From Cenococcum geophilum 1.58 (taxonomy: Eukaryota; Ascomycota; Dothideomycetes; Gloniales; Gloniaceae), in assembly GCA_001692895.1 (NCBI GenBank), contig KV748225.1, positions 620,001 to 684,000 of the forward strand: DNA of 64,000 bases. The letters run 5' to 3'. Positions within the stretch are counted from its first letter, which is position 1; each line of letters opens with the position of its first letter. This document shows, piece by piece, positions 35,600 through 46,899 of this stretch. Both the position numbers and the translations under genes were made by a program. The notes under the pieces were generated by a model, which worked only from the letters and a program-made list of their open reading frames with translations, made no database searches and was not told the origin of the DNA.

Positions 35600-36706
35600 A
35601 AACGTTGTGCTCCTAACTCTTATATGCCATTAATTTAACTTACCTTTAAATCTAACCTCTTAACTATATATCCCTTACTATCTTTATAAAAATACTAGAT
35701 ATTATATATATTACCTTAACTAAGCTTAGATATGTTACTAACATAACCTATAGGTCCTTAATTGGTACTTATAAAAATATTATAATATGCTATTGCCCTA
35801 AAGATAATATACCTATTTGTTAACTTGCTAAAAACCTTAAATTATTTTAGAATCGCATTAATAATAAAGATATAGCATCTGCTAGTAGGGAGAAGAAATA
35901 ATTATAGCTTTCTAACCCTATATAGAAATAGATACCTTATACGCCTACTTAAATACCTAATAAGGTTAACTTTTATAAAATCAATAATAATACGGAGGGT
36001 AATATATAAAAAGATACGGAAATATATACCAATTACCTTAAGAGCCTAGAAGGCCGTAGTAAAACTAAGATAGTCTTACCTAAGCTAATAGAGAGCTATA
36101 GTAAGGCTAAAACAGACTCGCCTTAACTAAAAGAGGTTTATATTAAAGGTTTGCTAGTGCCTCTAGGTATATTTATAAAACACCTATATATTATTTAGCA
36201 ATACTAATAATTAAGCAAAGAATAGTTTAGCTAATCCTATAAACTTCCTTGGAGATATACCTCCCCTAACTAAAGTGTTAACAATTTTAAATACTATAAT
36301 TTCAGACGGACAACTAAAGTATCTCTTATTATGGTTGCCAACTTGCTATATAATAGAGGACTTAAAGCGTCTCCAAAACCCTAGATATAGATTAGTTATA
36401 TCTATATATAGTCCTATCGTAGTAGTATACTAGTATCCTACCTAGGTTTTACTTGCGGGTATACCACATAAGAAACTTGTATTATACTATACTAAGAACC
36501 TACGTTACCTCTATTATTATGCTAGGATATATAAACTGCTTAAAGATGTTATAATAGAGATAGCTTAGAGGGGTAAACCATATAAGCAAAGAGACCAACT
36601 AGGAAAGGCGCCAGATAATTATTTAGAAAATCTATTAAGGAGAGGGACACGCAAAAGAAAGGTAGATTGTACTATAGATAGAGCCTCTAAAAAGCCAAAG
36701 AAATAA
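35600..36706 (+). pseudogene. unrecognised RIP-mutated gene with basic C-terminus
   Basis: One plus-strand frame ends at TAA 36704-36706 and can be read backwards with stops at Gln/Trp-type positions: FLGDIPPLTKVLTILNTI, then GQLKYLLLWLPTCYIIEDLK, PHKKLVLYYTKN and DQLGKAPDNYLENLLRRG. The C-terminus GTRKRKVDCTIDRASKKPKK resembles a bipartite nuclear localisation signal. Upstream, EIYTNYLKSLEGRSKTKI near 36030 probably belongs to the same protein in a shifted frame, possibly across an intron. I do not recognise the family. A host gene or a domesticated transposon protein are both possible. Confidence 0.5.
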
Positions 36707-36914
36707 TAAATTTCTTATAAGAAAAGATTTTTGCAATTACATTCTTGTTTTCTGGCGTTAAGAATTAAGGTGCCAATTAGGATTTCCTTGGCTTGGTATT
36801 GTTTTTCTATCTAGTTACTTCTATATTAAGAGTATCTCGTTATCGTTTATATGTACGTTAAATTGAAGTTAAGAACTCGCTTATAGTAAGCTTACCGTAT
36901 AAGTCCTCTACCTT

Positions 36915-37339
36915 TATAATGTGTTCTACTAGTTATCCAGCTACCCTAGTTATCCGGCCACCCTAAAGACCACCAAAAATTGGAAAAATCGCATTTTAAT
37001 ATCTTAATAACGGCTTTATAATAAATTCTAAGATTTTATAGCTAGCCTTTTATGCCTATTTTAAGACTTTTATTAAAGTTCTAGAATAATAAGCCTAGCC
37101 GTTATTAAGATATTAAGTTTTATTAAGTTTTAGCCCCTAATTTTAAGCTAAATTGCTATTCCTCTAGAACTACTTAATAAATTACTTCTAAAGTTAGAGT
37201 AGAGTCTTAGAATAGGTATAAAAGGTTAGCTATAGAATTTTAGAATTTATTATAAAGCCATTGTTAAGATATTAAGGCACAGATTTTCCAATTTTTGGTG
37301 GTTTTTAGGGTGGCCGGATAACTGGTGGAATACGTTATA
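36915..37339. mobile_element. foldback/MITE-like element with ~170-bp inverted repeats
   Basis: The left arm contains AGTTATCCGGCCACCCTAAA, ACCACCAAAAATTGG and ATTTTAATATCTTAATAACG; the right arm is its reverse complement with transitions (CCAATTTTTGGTGGT, AGGGTGGCCGGATAACTGG). Pairing extends to TATAATGTGTTCTAC (36915-36929) against GTGGAATACGTTATA (37325-37339), so the ends may include a TA target duplication. The left end carries a 17-bp duplication (AGTTATCCAGCTACCCT before AGTTATCCGGCCACCCT). Length 425 bp, no coding capacity. TA ends would suit a Tc1/mariner-type MITE; this is inferred. Confidence 0.8.
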
Positions 37340-38160
37340 TTTAGTAGCGATAAGTTAGCCGCCCCGTAACTCGCTTAGTCCTTACCTTAGAAGCTTAGAC
37401 CAAGAAACCAATTGTGCGGATATAGGAATATCCGTACCGTCCGCTAAGCTAATTTAGGACGGTAATCGTTTTCTTAGTCTAAGGGACTTTGGCGAGATTT
37501 GTAGGAAACCTAAATATAGTTTATATAAGAAGACCTCATCAACTTTAACGAAATTAATCTACCCTCCTACAATACCTGTTAATATTAAAATTACACCAAA
37601 TTATAGAGAAAAGCCTACTCTATAAGTTATGAAATCCTCAGCTCCTTATACCCGCGCGACGTTAAGAGGAAGTCGTCGCGGTAGAGGCTACAATTCTACC
37701 TCTACACGAAGCTCTGTGGAGGCTCTGCACGAAGCTCTATAAAGGCTCTATATAAAGCTCTATACGAAGCTTTATATAATGCTTATACGACTTTAACCCG
37801 TCAACTTGGGCACGTAGGTTATTGATAAGAGTCTACCAATTAAATTAATAGGATTTAGTGGCCGTGCTTATTCGCGTATAGGCCTTCCCTCTACTAACGG
37901 GTTAAGGGATACTAGTGCGTATAAAGACCCCTATAAACTTTGCAACGACTTAAAGAATTTTTTTTTTTAAGAGAAGATAAAAGAAAGCAATATTCTAGCT
38001 AACCTAGACGGCTTAATAGATACAAGAAGATTAGCCTAGGGCTTACTAGAAAGCTATATATATAGCTTATAAAAATACTATTTAGCTCTAGGTAATAGAA
38101 ACTAGTCAACACTAATAGAGGAGTAAGATAGTATTAGAGGCTTAAACTAAGTAGGACAAA
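37340..38160. other. unassigned DNA between the foldback element and the antiporter relic
   Basis: It contains a hairpin (ACCGTCC and GGACGGT, about 37435-37465) and, at about 37690-37790, a short minus-strand run of the 12-bp family (CACGAAGCTCTG, the complement of CAGAGCTTCGTG). No gene is supported; a 37-codon frame from 37629 runs into this repeat and is not convincing. Confidence 0.5.
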
Positions 38161-38164
38161 GAGG

Positions 38165-39600
38165 ATCTAAAACTTATTTTGGATAAAACCAGCCAGCAAC
38201 TGCAATAATAGTATAGATTGTCATAATAAGAACGCCTTTAAGCCAGTCTATTTTAGCGTTAGTTAGAGTAGATTACCTATATAGAAAGGAAAACTTACTA
38301 GATTTACTATCTTGGATAAGATAGTTTACTAGAAGTACGGCAATAAATAAAATAGTAATTAGAAAGGTATTAAATAAAAGCGTTATATAATCTTAGCCTA
38401 TAATCTAACTAAGTATAATAATAAAGGGGAGAACTAGAAGGACGATTTATATACTAAATCTAATAGCAACATTAATTACTAGGCTTATTTTATCCTTGCA
38501 AGCTACTATAACCGCTATTACGTACTTAGTAGCGTTCCTAACAATTAGGAGTAGGATAAGACTAACAAAAGTAGTGGAGATAGTGCCGCTTGCCGTAATA
38601 TTACTAATGCTATTAACTATAAACTTAGAATAGAAGGCGACCAACACGGTAGAGAATTTAAGGGTTATAATTGCACCCTAGATCGTTAATTTAGGCTCCT
38701 TAATCTTATTATCTTCCTTTTCTACGTTTAAATTCTACTTAACTTGGGAGGATTTATGCTTAGAAGCCCTTTGGCTTAGAGCATTACACATTTTAGTATA
38801 TGACTTTAATTAAAATATAAGGTAGCAAACGTATATAATTAGGAGGATAACAGCTATTCTGCGGGAAAGCTCCCAATTAAGTATAGAGCTATTAAGGCTT
38901 ATGGCTACGTAGGTTAGTATCTATTATAGGTCTAAAGCTATTATTAAACTTACTTAACAGTATAGAGTAAAAGGCGGTTAGAATAATTAGACTGCTAACG
39001 TATAGAGCTAAAAGGCTAGCCGTAATATTTACTACTATTATATTAAAATGTTACTCTATTTAGTTAATGCCTCTAAAAAAAGCATATACTAAAAATAAGG
39101 AGTAAGTTTAAAAGTATACTACTAATTAAGGAAGTTTTAATAATAGTAATCTGGCCCTTAGTTAGGGCTAAAATGGAAATAATTAATTTAACAGCGTTTC
39201 TGCGCCAAATGTTAGATAATATTAGGGCAAATAAGAAGCGGAGAAATGTACTTAAAAGTTATATTTAAAAGACTACCCAATATATTACCGGCGCGGAGCG
39301 TAATCTCTTTAATAGCGTAACTAATTATTACAGTAAGCGGGATAATAGTAATAAAGTTAACAATAAATATAGCGATATCGTTAATATAAAGATAATTAAC
39401 TATAAAGCTGACGGGAACGGTAAGAAGAAGTATATTTATCTATAAGTTAAATAAGACGGCGCGAACCTAATCCTTAGCAGGTATCTTATACTTTAAAGCT
39501 GCTTTCTACCTTTCCTTAATTATTGGCTTAAGATATAAGGGGTTTTATAGGCCTATACTGGCCTCTTTATTAGGTTGTTTATTATTAGGCCTTATTTAAG
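38165..39600 (-). pseudogene. RIP-mutated vacuolar Ca2+/H+ antiporter (CAX/VCX1 family)
   Basis: On the minus strand the N-terminal half reads VPVSFIVNYLYINDIAIFIV and NFITIIPLTVIISYAIKEI, then SLLNITF, followed after the intron by NAVKLIISILALTKGQIT: the first CAX repeat (expected GNAVELI). The second repeat reads FVSLILLLIVRNATKYVIAV and KDKISLVINVAIRFSI (expected FVSLILLPIVGNAxEHVTAV and GVAVGSS). The last helix region reads LFIAVLLVNYLIQDSKSSKF. Key Gly and Glu residues have become Arg, Lys or Ser, and stops are present; 38447-38647 is a surviving open piece. Functional relatives move Ca2+ into the vacuole in exchange for protons. About eight hydrophobic segments remain visible. Confidence 0.88.
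39200..39251 (-). other. spliceosomal intron within the antiporter pseudogene
   Basis: On the minus strand a 52-bp interval begins GTACAT, has CTAAC near its 3' end and ends GGCGCAG. It separates the two halves of the conserved TFGNAVELI motif. Length and signals are typical of ascomycete introns. Its presence shows that the gene is not a processed (reverse-transcribed) copy. Confidence 0.75.
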
Positions 39601-39999
39601 CTACTTAATAGGCTTTTAAAAATGTTACTAAATATAAATATGCCATTATAAGCATGGTTTTTAATTATTTTTAGAAAGAGCATAATAGAGAAGGGCGATT
39701 TTATAATCTAGAGGGCACTTATATATGGCAAAGACTGAGAAGTCTAATAGTACTTAGGCTAACACCAACGCCTTAAATCTACAATAGTGCGTTTAGCTTT
39801 TTTTTTTTAGTTAATTTTACAAGTAAGGATCTAAAGCAAATTCTAAAATAGTTATTATGGAAAAGAGGGGGATTAATGTTAATAACTAAATAGAATAGCT
39901 AGTAAAAAAAGAAGAAGATAGAGTAATAGACAAATAATAAGTAAAAAGTAAACCGACTACTTATGGAAATAAGGACGCGGTAAAACGTATAAATAAGGG
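39601..39999. other. unassigned flank of the antiporter relic
   Basis: It probably holds the former promoter and N-terminus of the antiporter; a T-run lies at about 39800-39810. Nothing else could be named. Confidence 0.35.
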
Positions 40000-40385
40000 T
40001 ATAAGTCTATATGCCTTTAAGTACTAGCTACTTAGTGTCTTAAATATAAGTCCTCCCTTAATGTAAGGCAGATTAAAAGGAGTTATTATACCACCTATAT
40101 AAGGCGGAGTGCTTATAAAGGGCTTAGCTAAAATGCTAATTAAACCACCCTATAACGCATTAATAGCTCCTTTGCCATAGATGGGGAGTAAATATATAAG
40201 ATTAACTAGCTAAGATAAGTTTACTACTTAAGCAGTATCCTGCTCCATAAAGGGTGGGCGTTAGAAGTAGATTATATAATGCTATTTCTGCTAGGTAAGG
40301 CGTTATTAGGGGGTTATTATTGGCTTCTAGTTCTAGTTTATAACTTTATATAAACGCCTCTAAATACTGTACTGTTGGGGCTATC
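40000..40385 (+). repeat. dispersed ~380-bp repeat, copy B
   Basis: Direct partner of 34948-35335, about 5.05 kb downstream, mainly with transition differences. The intervening DNA contains a host-type gene on the opposite strand, so the pair is unlikely to be the LTRs of one retroelement. Confidence 0.75.
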
Positions 40386-43255
40386 TAAAAGCTAAGTTAT
40401 CTATTTACCTTATCTTAACCTTAGGCCAGGGTCGTCAGCAGTTAAGGTAATAGGAAGTTGCGTTAAGGTGCATAATAGGGCTTAAGTAAAGCCACGTAAC
40501 TAGGGTATTGCTGTATAAAGTAACGCTTAACCGGCTGCCTTAATATCGCCGTCTTAAAATAATTGGAAGAAAGGGGTTAATACTAGCCCTTATTGTTTAA
40601 TATAACCCTCCTATAGAGGTATAGTAAAGTAGGGTATAGACAGGGAAGGATTATGCTCCTATTATGGCTGTATTGTAGTGTATTTATAATACTATGCTAG
40701 TATCCCTAAGTTAGTAAATCGGCTTAACTTTTAAGGCATAGTTAAAGCGGAGCCCACTATTAGCTCTCCTATTAGCTAAGCAGTAGAGAGGAGCAGGATA
40801 TAAAAGGCCTCTATATCCTTTAACCAAACCTATATTAAGCATAGTATTCTTTAAGGAAATCCCTCCTTACTTTTTCGTAAAGACACTTAAACCATTAGCT
40901 GCCTTATCTCTTTAATAATAAGCGACTTAGATAACTTAGACGCCACAATAGTGGATACCACATTATATTAGACTAAGGTGCGCTCTAAACATTAAATCCT
41001 TTATAGGATACCGCTAATAGAGCTAGGATATACCGCTTACTTCTAATCCTAAGGGCTCTAATAAGGCCGTTAATACAGTAGGGCGGGTATACAATAGTTA
41101 CTTCCCTATAGTTTTGTCCGTTTGCCAGCTTATTAACATAAATAGGATATCTAGTTAGCACCAGAATGTAAGAGTAATTTAAAAAATAATAATGCCAATA
41201 CAGAAGGAACTGTAAGGAAATACCTACCCCGCACTAATGAGATAAAGAAGTCGTCTTAATATAGTCCGCTTAGTAACTCCTTTTAATAAAGCTTATTAAT
41301 CCCTAGCTTACTCTATTAGGGGCAATAGAGAGACTAGGTAGCTTAGTTAATTAACTTAGCTATAGACTTAGCTAACTTAAAGGGAAAGTTAGTAGCCTTA
41401 AAAAAAGCGACCTCTATATTATACGTTATCTAGGTAAGGTTAATAATCGGATTAACAGCCTAAGAAGTAACTGGGAAGAAACAGAAGATACTATTAGGTG
41501 GTTTTAAAATAAAATCCATATTCTTAAAAGAGGTAGTGATAAAACTTTAGATTATGGAGATAAATAGGTTATAAAGGCTAGAAACAAGATATCTAAGAGA
41601 AAAAGGGTATGCTTAGTTTAAGGGTAGAGAAGTCTATAGAATTAAGGAGGAAATTTATTGGCTTAAATGGTACGCTCTTTAGTTATTATATCGTTTACTT
41701 ATTAAAGAAATTTATATATTGGATTTAAGCTAGAACTAGCCCTGCCCTTTATAGCGAGTGTTTGCCGCATTTATATACTTAATTAGTAATAAGTTAGCAG
41801 ATCTAACTAAGCTTGGTTCTTATTGCCTTTTCTTTACGACCTCTTTTTTACCGTATTTACTGCCTACTCAGCCTTATATAACTGCACTACTAAGGCCAAT
41901 TGTGGGATAATACTTAAAAGCGTATTTATATATCGCTAGACGAATACCAAGCGCTATAGGATATATTAGACAAGGATATACACCTTAAAGCCTAGGTTAT
42001 AGACAAGCTTTAATATAATTATAATTTAGTTATACCCGAGAATTTCCGCTCTTTGGCCTTAGCGTTACAAAAATATAAGGAGCGGTATTTATACTCCTAC
42101 TACCCTTTAAGATTTAGCATATTTTATCTATATATCCTCTTATAAAGAAAATGGCTTTAGAGCCCTTTTAAGACACTAATATTATTAGCATCTTTTAGGA
42201 ACCTAATAACTAAAACATAGTACCGCTCTCGTTTAAAGTGGTAAAGTAATATAAACTATAAGGTAAATAGATATTATATTAGCTTACTTTATCTACTAGT
42301 TTTATGTGCCGTTAATATAATAAGTAGAAAACAGCGAAGCTTATAGCTATATACTATAATTAATAAGACGACCTTTGCTGTAATACTTATTACGGTCAGC
42401 TTCTCTTAAAAAAGTAATAAGGTCTATAATGCCCTAGAGCTAATAAGATATATTAAAATATAACCAACTTAGGAGGGAATTGCTATTAATTTAATCTAAT
42501 TTTAAGGGGTGTATTATAGGGGATTTTTGCATCTAGTGCAAATAAATAGAGATAAACACTTGTTACCTATATAAAAGAGACACTGGCGAGGGTTATATTC
42601 TAAAGGGAATAAATAAGGCGTTGCTAAGGAGATAGTAATGACGGTGCGTTTCCCTTATAATATATACCAGCGGAGAGGGAGTTTATGTATACTAGATCCA
42701 GTTCTAGGAACTAGAACATGTTTTTAGGAAATAGGTTAATTAATTACTATAAAAAGAGGTTAACTGTATCCGTATTTAGTATATTAGATTTAGCTCGTTT
42801 TAGGACTAGTAATTATTTGTTAGCGTTTTTAGGCGTCCCTTCAGCCTCGCTATATAAGAGCTTTGCTGTATTAGAGCCTTACGCGTTACAGAATAGACTA
42901 AAATGGATAAGTTTAATTAGTCATAGACCGGAAACGTCGTATTTTGGGTTATTGTGGCTTAGTATTTAACTAAGCCCTGCGAAGCCTCAGTCTAAGCCAC
43001 GTTAGGTTGGCTTGACTTTTCTATACCTAATCTTTAATTTCCGTGTTTGCTCGCACCTTGCTTACTTCCTTATACTTTTCTCCCTGGTTATTTTCTCATT
43101 GTAAGACGCGCCTAATGTGTTCTTGGCCTTTCTACACTTATTTAATTCTCTGCTATTATACTGTTCGTTATATACTAGCCTCTTTAATCTCCTATTCTTA
43201 CCTACCTATCCGCCTACTACGCCGGCCACCCTAATATAGCTTTTATCGCGTTTGC
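40386..43255. other. long RIP-mutated stretch, no family recognised
   Basis: Several plus-strand pieces look formerly coding, for example YLDKDIHLKA, then NLVIPENFRSLALALQKYKE near 41970-42080. The least disrupted is an open frame at 42718-42969 (83 codons, MFLGNRLINYYKKRLTVSVF at the start), followed by a short one at 43043-43234. None matches a family I can name, and the stops between them argue for one or more decayed genes or a transposon. Confidence 0.4.
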
Positions 43256-43259
43256 CCGC

Positions 43260-45815
43260 AATAGCAAATCTCTCTAAATTAGAGATAATTAAAGCGAAAC
43301 CTATTAAGGAAGGACTAAATGATTTTCGCGATTTATTTAACTTAATTTATTAGAATCTAGGCATTTCTAGCTCTTTAGACTTGTTGCACTAGATAGGCAA
43401 TAAAGGTAATTATTAATTAGTTTATTATAGGTCCCGTTTAATATATATAGGGCTTAAGAATCTTGTTATTAACCTTATCCTAGCATTATAAAACCTTTTT
43501 GCTGCTTAACTACTCCCGTCTAGCGTTAGCTGCGGTACTCTTTGTAGTGACCTTTTCTAACTCCTCCCTTTGGTTAATTCTAATAACTTTAATCTTAAAC
43601 GGTTTACCCCTCTCCTGAAAATAGTTCTCAATTATAAATTAGATAAGGACGTTTAGAGCAATACTATCGCTACTATAATAGAGTCCACGCCTTCTCCCCG
43701 ATTGCTACTATTTTATATTTAAACCCTATATCTATGTAATATAAGTAGCTTTACTAACTCGTCCGAATATAGAAAATACGTGGATTATATTTTAAAGGAG
43801 GAGCTAGGTTTTCTTTACGTGGGGATTCCTAGCTTATATAAAGTATTCTTTAGGGAAGTAGAAGGTCTTAAAGAGGTAAGCGCTGCCGTTTTTAAGAAAT
43901 ATAAGGAAGGGGATAATCTACTATATGCTAAGGGTGGCTAGCGTAACTGGCCTAAAAGCGTAGAGCAAGATAATGTTCTAAAGTAGTTTAATAACCTAAT
44001 TAAATTATTTTTGGGCTTTATAGAGGAGTACGGGTCCGCCCTAAAGATATAATAAACGCTTATTGTATATACTAAGTAGCCCTTATAAGGCTCTATAGTA
44101 AAGCGAAAGCTAGATATTAGTTTTATAGATAATCTAATAGCTAGCGAAAGCTTTTAGTGCTATTAGTTGTATATATTTATGCTAGAAGAGCTAAAGAGTA
44201 ATTTAAACGCCAATATAGCCTTATAGGCGTGGTTTAATTTAGGAAAATATATAAAAGAGGTCTTCGCCGCCTAGGATACTTATTACTTTATTCTAGGCTT
44301 TACCCTCTATAGATCTATTATGCGGCTATAGGAGTATAACTAGGTAAGAGGTATTATATTATTACTATTTAATATTAATAAAGACGGACTATAATTTACC
44401 TTGGCAATATTGGGATTTCTCTAAATAAATAAGAAGTAGCTTGGATTTAACCCTACTATTTTAACATTAAATAGCAAGCAATATATTAAGGTCGTGTGTA
44501 ATAACCAGACCGAGCGTCTTATCCTTAATAAACCTATAAAGCGGGCACGCTATATTACTAGTTAAGCGACTACTTACTAGAAAGCATACTATAAGGGGGA
44601 TACCTCTAAGATACCCCTCGTTATTAAAGACTTATAGTAGTACCTGTAGCGTAAGGAAGAAGGCAAACTACTATATAAGGTAATAAAGAAAGAAGTAGTT
44701 AATGTAGCTAGGTACTATTACCACGAGACAGTATATATGGGCGGTAAGAAAGATAATATTTATAATAATATCCGTAAGGGCCTAGATATTATAAGAGCGA
44801 TAAACTATAAGCTAAAAGACTTAATAATGCCTCTAAGACCGGCTAGAGTAAAAATAAGTATAAGGAAAGGCCGAAGTTCTAGTAGAAAGAGGTTGTCTAG
44901 CTATACTAACGCCCTATTACTACCTAGCAAGTATATATATTCGGGCTCTCCGCCTAAAGGTAGAAGGCGCCCTATAACCCTAAATTGAGTATATTAACGC
45001 GTTATTACTAGGGACTACAAAAAGCCTCTTTACAAGGTAAGCTCTTAGGCTATAATACTTACTACACTAAAGGGTGGCATTAAAGGATATAAGTCTTTAT
45101 ATACGCGGGCTGGTATTATCTAATATAATATTTTAACGGGCAACCTTATAATAAATAAGAAAGATAATAATCCTTTTTAGCCGGTATTCTTAATTAACTT
45201 TAATCTTGCGATTAAGGAGTAGCGGAAAGGGCCTTTAGGAGCGCGGGGTAAGACCGGTATAAAAGTATTTATAGTAATTGGAGTACTCCTAGGCGAGATA
45301 TACTTAGCTTAGTATAATTTTAAGTTATTCTTTTAGGTGCTATTTTGGATATATATTTACTATAATAGACCTAATAAAAAAGGTAACGTTATTAATAGGT
45401 TTAATAAGTGGAATTTTATAGATATAGAAGAGCTAGCTAAGATAAAAAAAGGAGAAGTAGATAATAAAGGGGATTTTCTTAAGACTATAGGTAATTACTT
45501 TTTACCGTACTATTAGCCACTAATCCCTTAGGTTAATAGATTATGGAAGGTAGTATTTCTAGGCAGTAGAAGGCGAAAGGAAAAGAATAAAAAACTTCCT
45601 TCCTAAATAAAGGAGGTGCTTTAGAAAGTAAAAAAGGATCTAAAGGTACTAGTAGAGTAGATAAAATAATATTTTATAACTCTTCCACCACCATATAAGT
45701 AAAGTTTTACGGAGATTTAGGCGGCTAAGACTAGGTAGCAGCCTTAGTTAAAACGCATATAAAATAGTATAGGGCGAGTTACTAGGGCTAAATAAACCTA
45801 GGAAAGCGGATAACC
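43260..45815 (+). pseudogene. RIP-mutated fungal-type protein kinase (FunK1-like)
   Basis: One plus-strand frame of about 850 codons with RIP stops. The N-terminal region reads LSKLEIIKAKPIKEGLNDF and RDLFNLIY, then LGFLYVGIPSLYKVFF and GGxRNWPKSVEQDNVLK. The kinase domain lies from about 44600: TSKIPLVIKDL (ATP-anchoring Lys region), GKLLYKVIKKEVVNVARYYY, a Ser/Arg-rich insert (GRSSSRKRLSSY, 44870-44900), RVITRDYKKPLYKVSS, then the catalytic loop YNILTGNLIINK (45120-45155, expected HxDxSxGN) and LINFNLAIKE (expected DxD in place of DFG). GARGKTGIKVFIVIGVLLGE follows as activation segment, then WKVVFL. The catalytic Asp has become Asn. FunK1 kinases are an expanded fungal family of unclear role. 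A piece at 44737-44988 remains open. Confidence 0.88.
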
Positions 45816-45859
45816 TAATCTTCCGCCAGATTATTAAGTCCCCACGCCCTACTATTTTA

Positions 45860-46640
45860 TATAGGCTTTATATTTCCACAAAACACGTAATCCACTCCCT
45901 AGCCTATTAGAAGCAGTCTTATACCGCCTAAATAGAGGCTATAGGAGAATTAATCCCCTACTCTAACCAATCCCCTACTTAAATAAATCCCCTATAGGAG
46001 CTAATGCCTATATATTTTGCCGCCCTATAGGAACTAGTCCCCTACTTTAATAAATCCCCTATAGGATCTTATCCCCTACTCTAACGAATCCCCTACGCTA
46101 ATAAATCCCCTACGCTAACAAATCCCCTACTCTAATAAATCCCCTACTCTAATAAATCCCTTACTCTAATAAATCCCCTATAGGTGCTAATACCTATATA
46201 TTTCCCCGCCCTATAGGAACTAATCCCCTATATTTTATATTCCCCTACGGCTTTTACTCCCCTATAGGAGCTACTAGCTATATCTACTACTTCCCTACGG
46301 GAACTAATCCCCTATAGCTCCCGTTCTTATATTTTAAACTAAAATTATTATCTAGTATATAATAACCGTATATTCTACTGCCCTAGAAGAACTATACCTT
46401 ATAGCTCCTACTTCCGTACGGCTTTTACTCCCCTATAAAAACTAATAGCAATTTCTTCCACTCCTTTATGGAAATTAATCTTCTATAGCTTGCGGTTCTC
46501 TATAGGGATTAATACCTGCTTTCTTTATTACCTTATAGCTTTTAATTCCTTATAGAAACTAATACTTATATCTTCTACTTCCCTATAGAAACTAATACCC
46601 TACAGCTTCCGTTCTCCTATTCCTAAATCTATAAGCGATT
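45860..46640 (+). repeat. degenerate array of AATCCCCTA-type units (17-bp core period)
   Basis: Units such as AAATCCCCTACGCTAAT are tandem at about 46060-46170 with a 17-bp period. Around them AATCCCCTATAGGAGCTAAT and TCCCCTATAGGAACTA-type units alternate with TATATATTTTGCCGCCC, and they decay to about 46620. CCTATAGG is palindromic. The array follows the kinase relic directly and may have grown from its 3' region. Confidence 0.75.
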
Positions 46641-46899
46641 CGCCCGCGCTATAGCCTACTATATAGGCCTTGTTGTTATAGGAGCAAGCAAGTAATTTCG
46701 AGAAAGCAATAAGTAATAGTGTTATAGTTACAAGATCTATAAGGTATTTAATGCTATATATATATAAGCGAATCTACGCGTATAAGTTTATACCTTTAAC
46801 TAATTTAGCACCTTTAAAGTTACTTTTAAAATCTTAATTTAACGTAAGAGCCTTGCCTAAATGCTTATATATAAGTTTCTCCCCATTACTTTTAGCCAA
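46641..46899. other. short unassigned spacer
   Basis: RIP-textured DNA between the 17-bp array and the end of the AAA+ pseudogene. Nothing recognisable. Confidence 0.4.

Noticed and set aside
34948..40385. Reading the two ~380-bp repeats as LTRs of one retrotransposon
   Set aside because: No TG...CA ends or target duplication found, and the interval contains an intron-bearing antiporter relic on the opposite strand instead of gag-pol.
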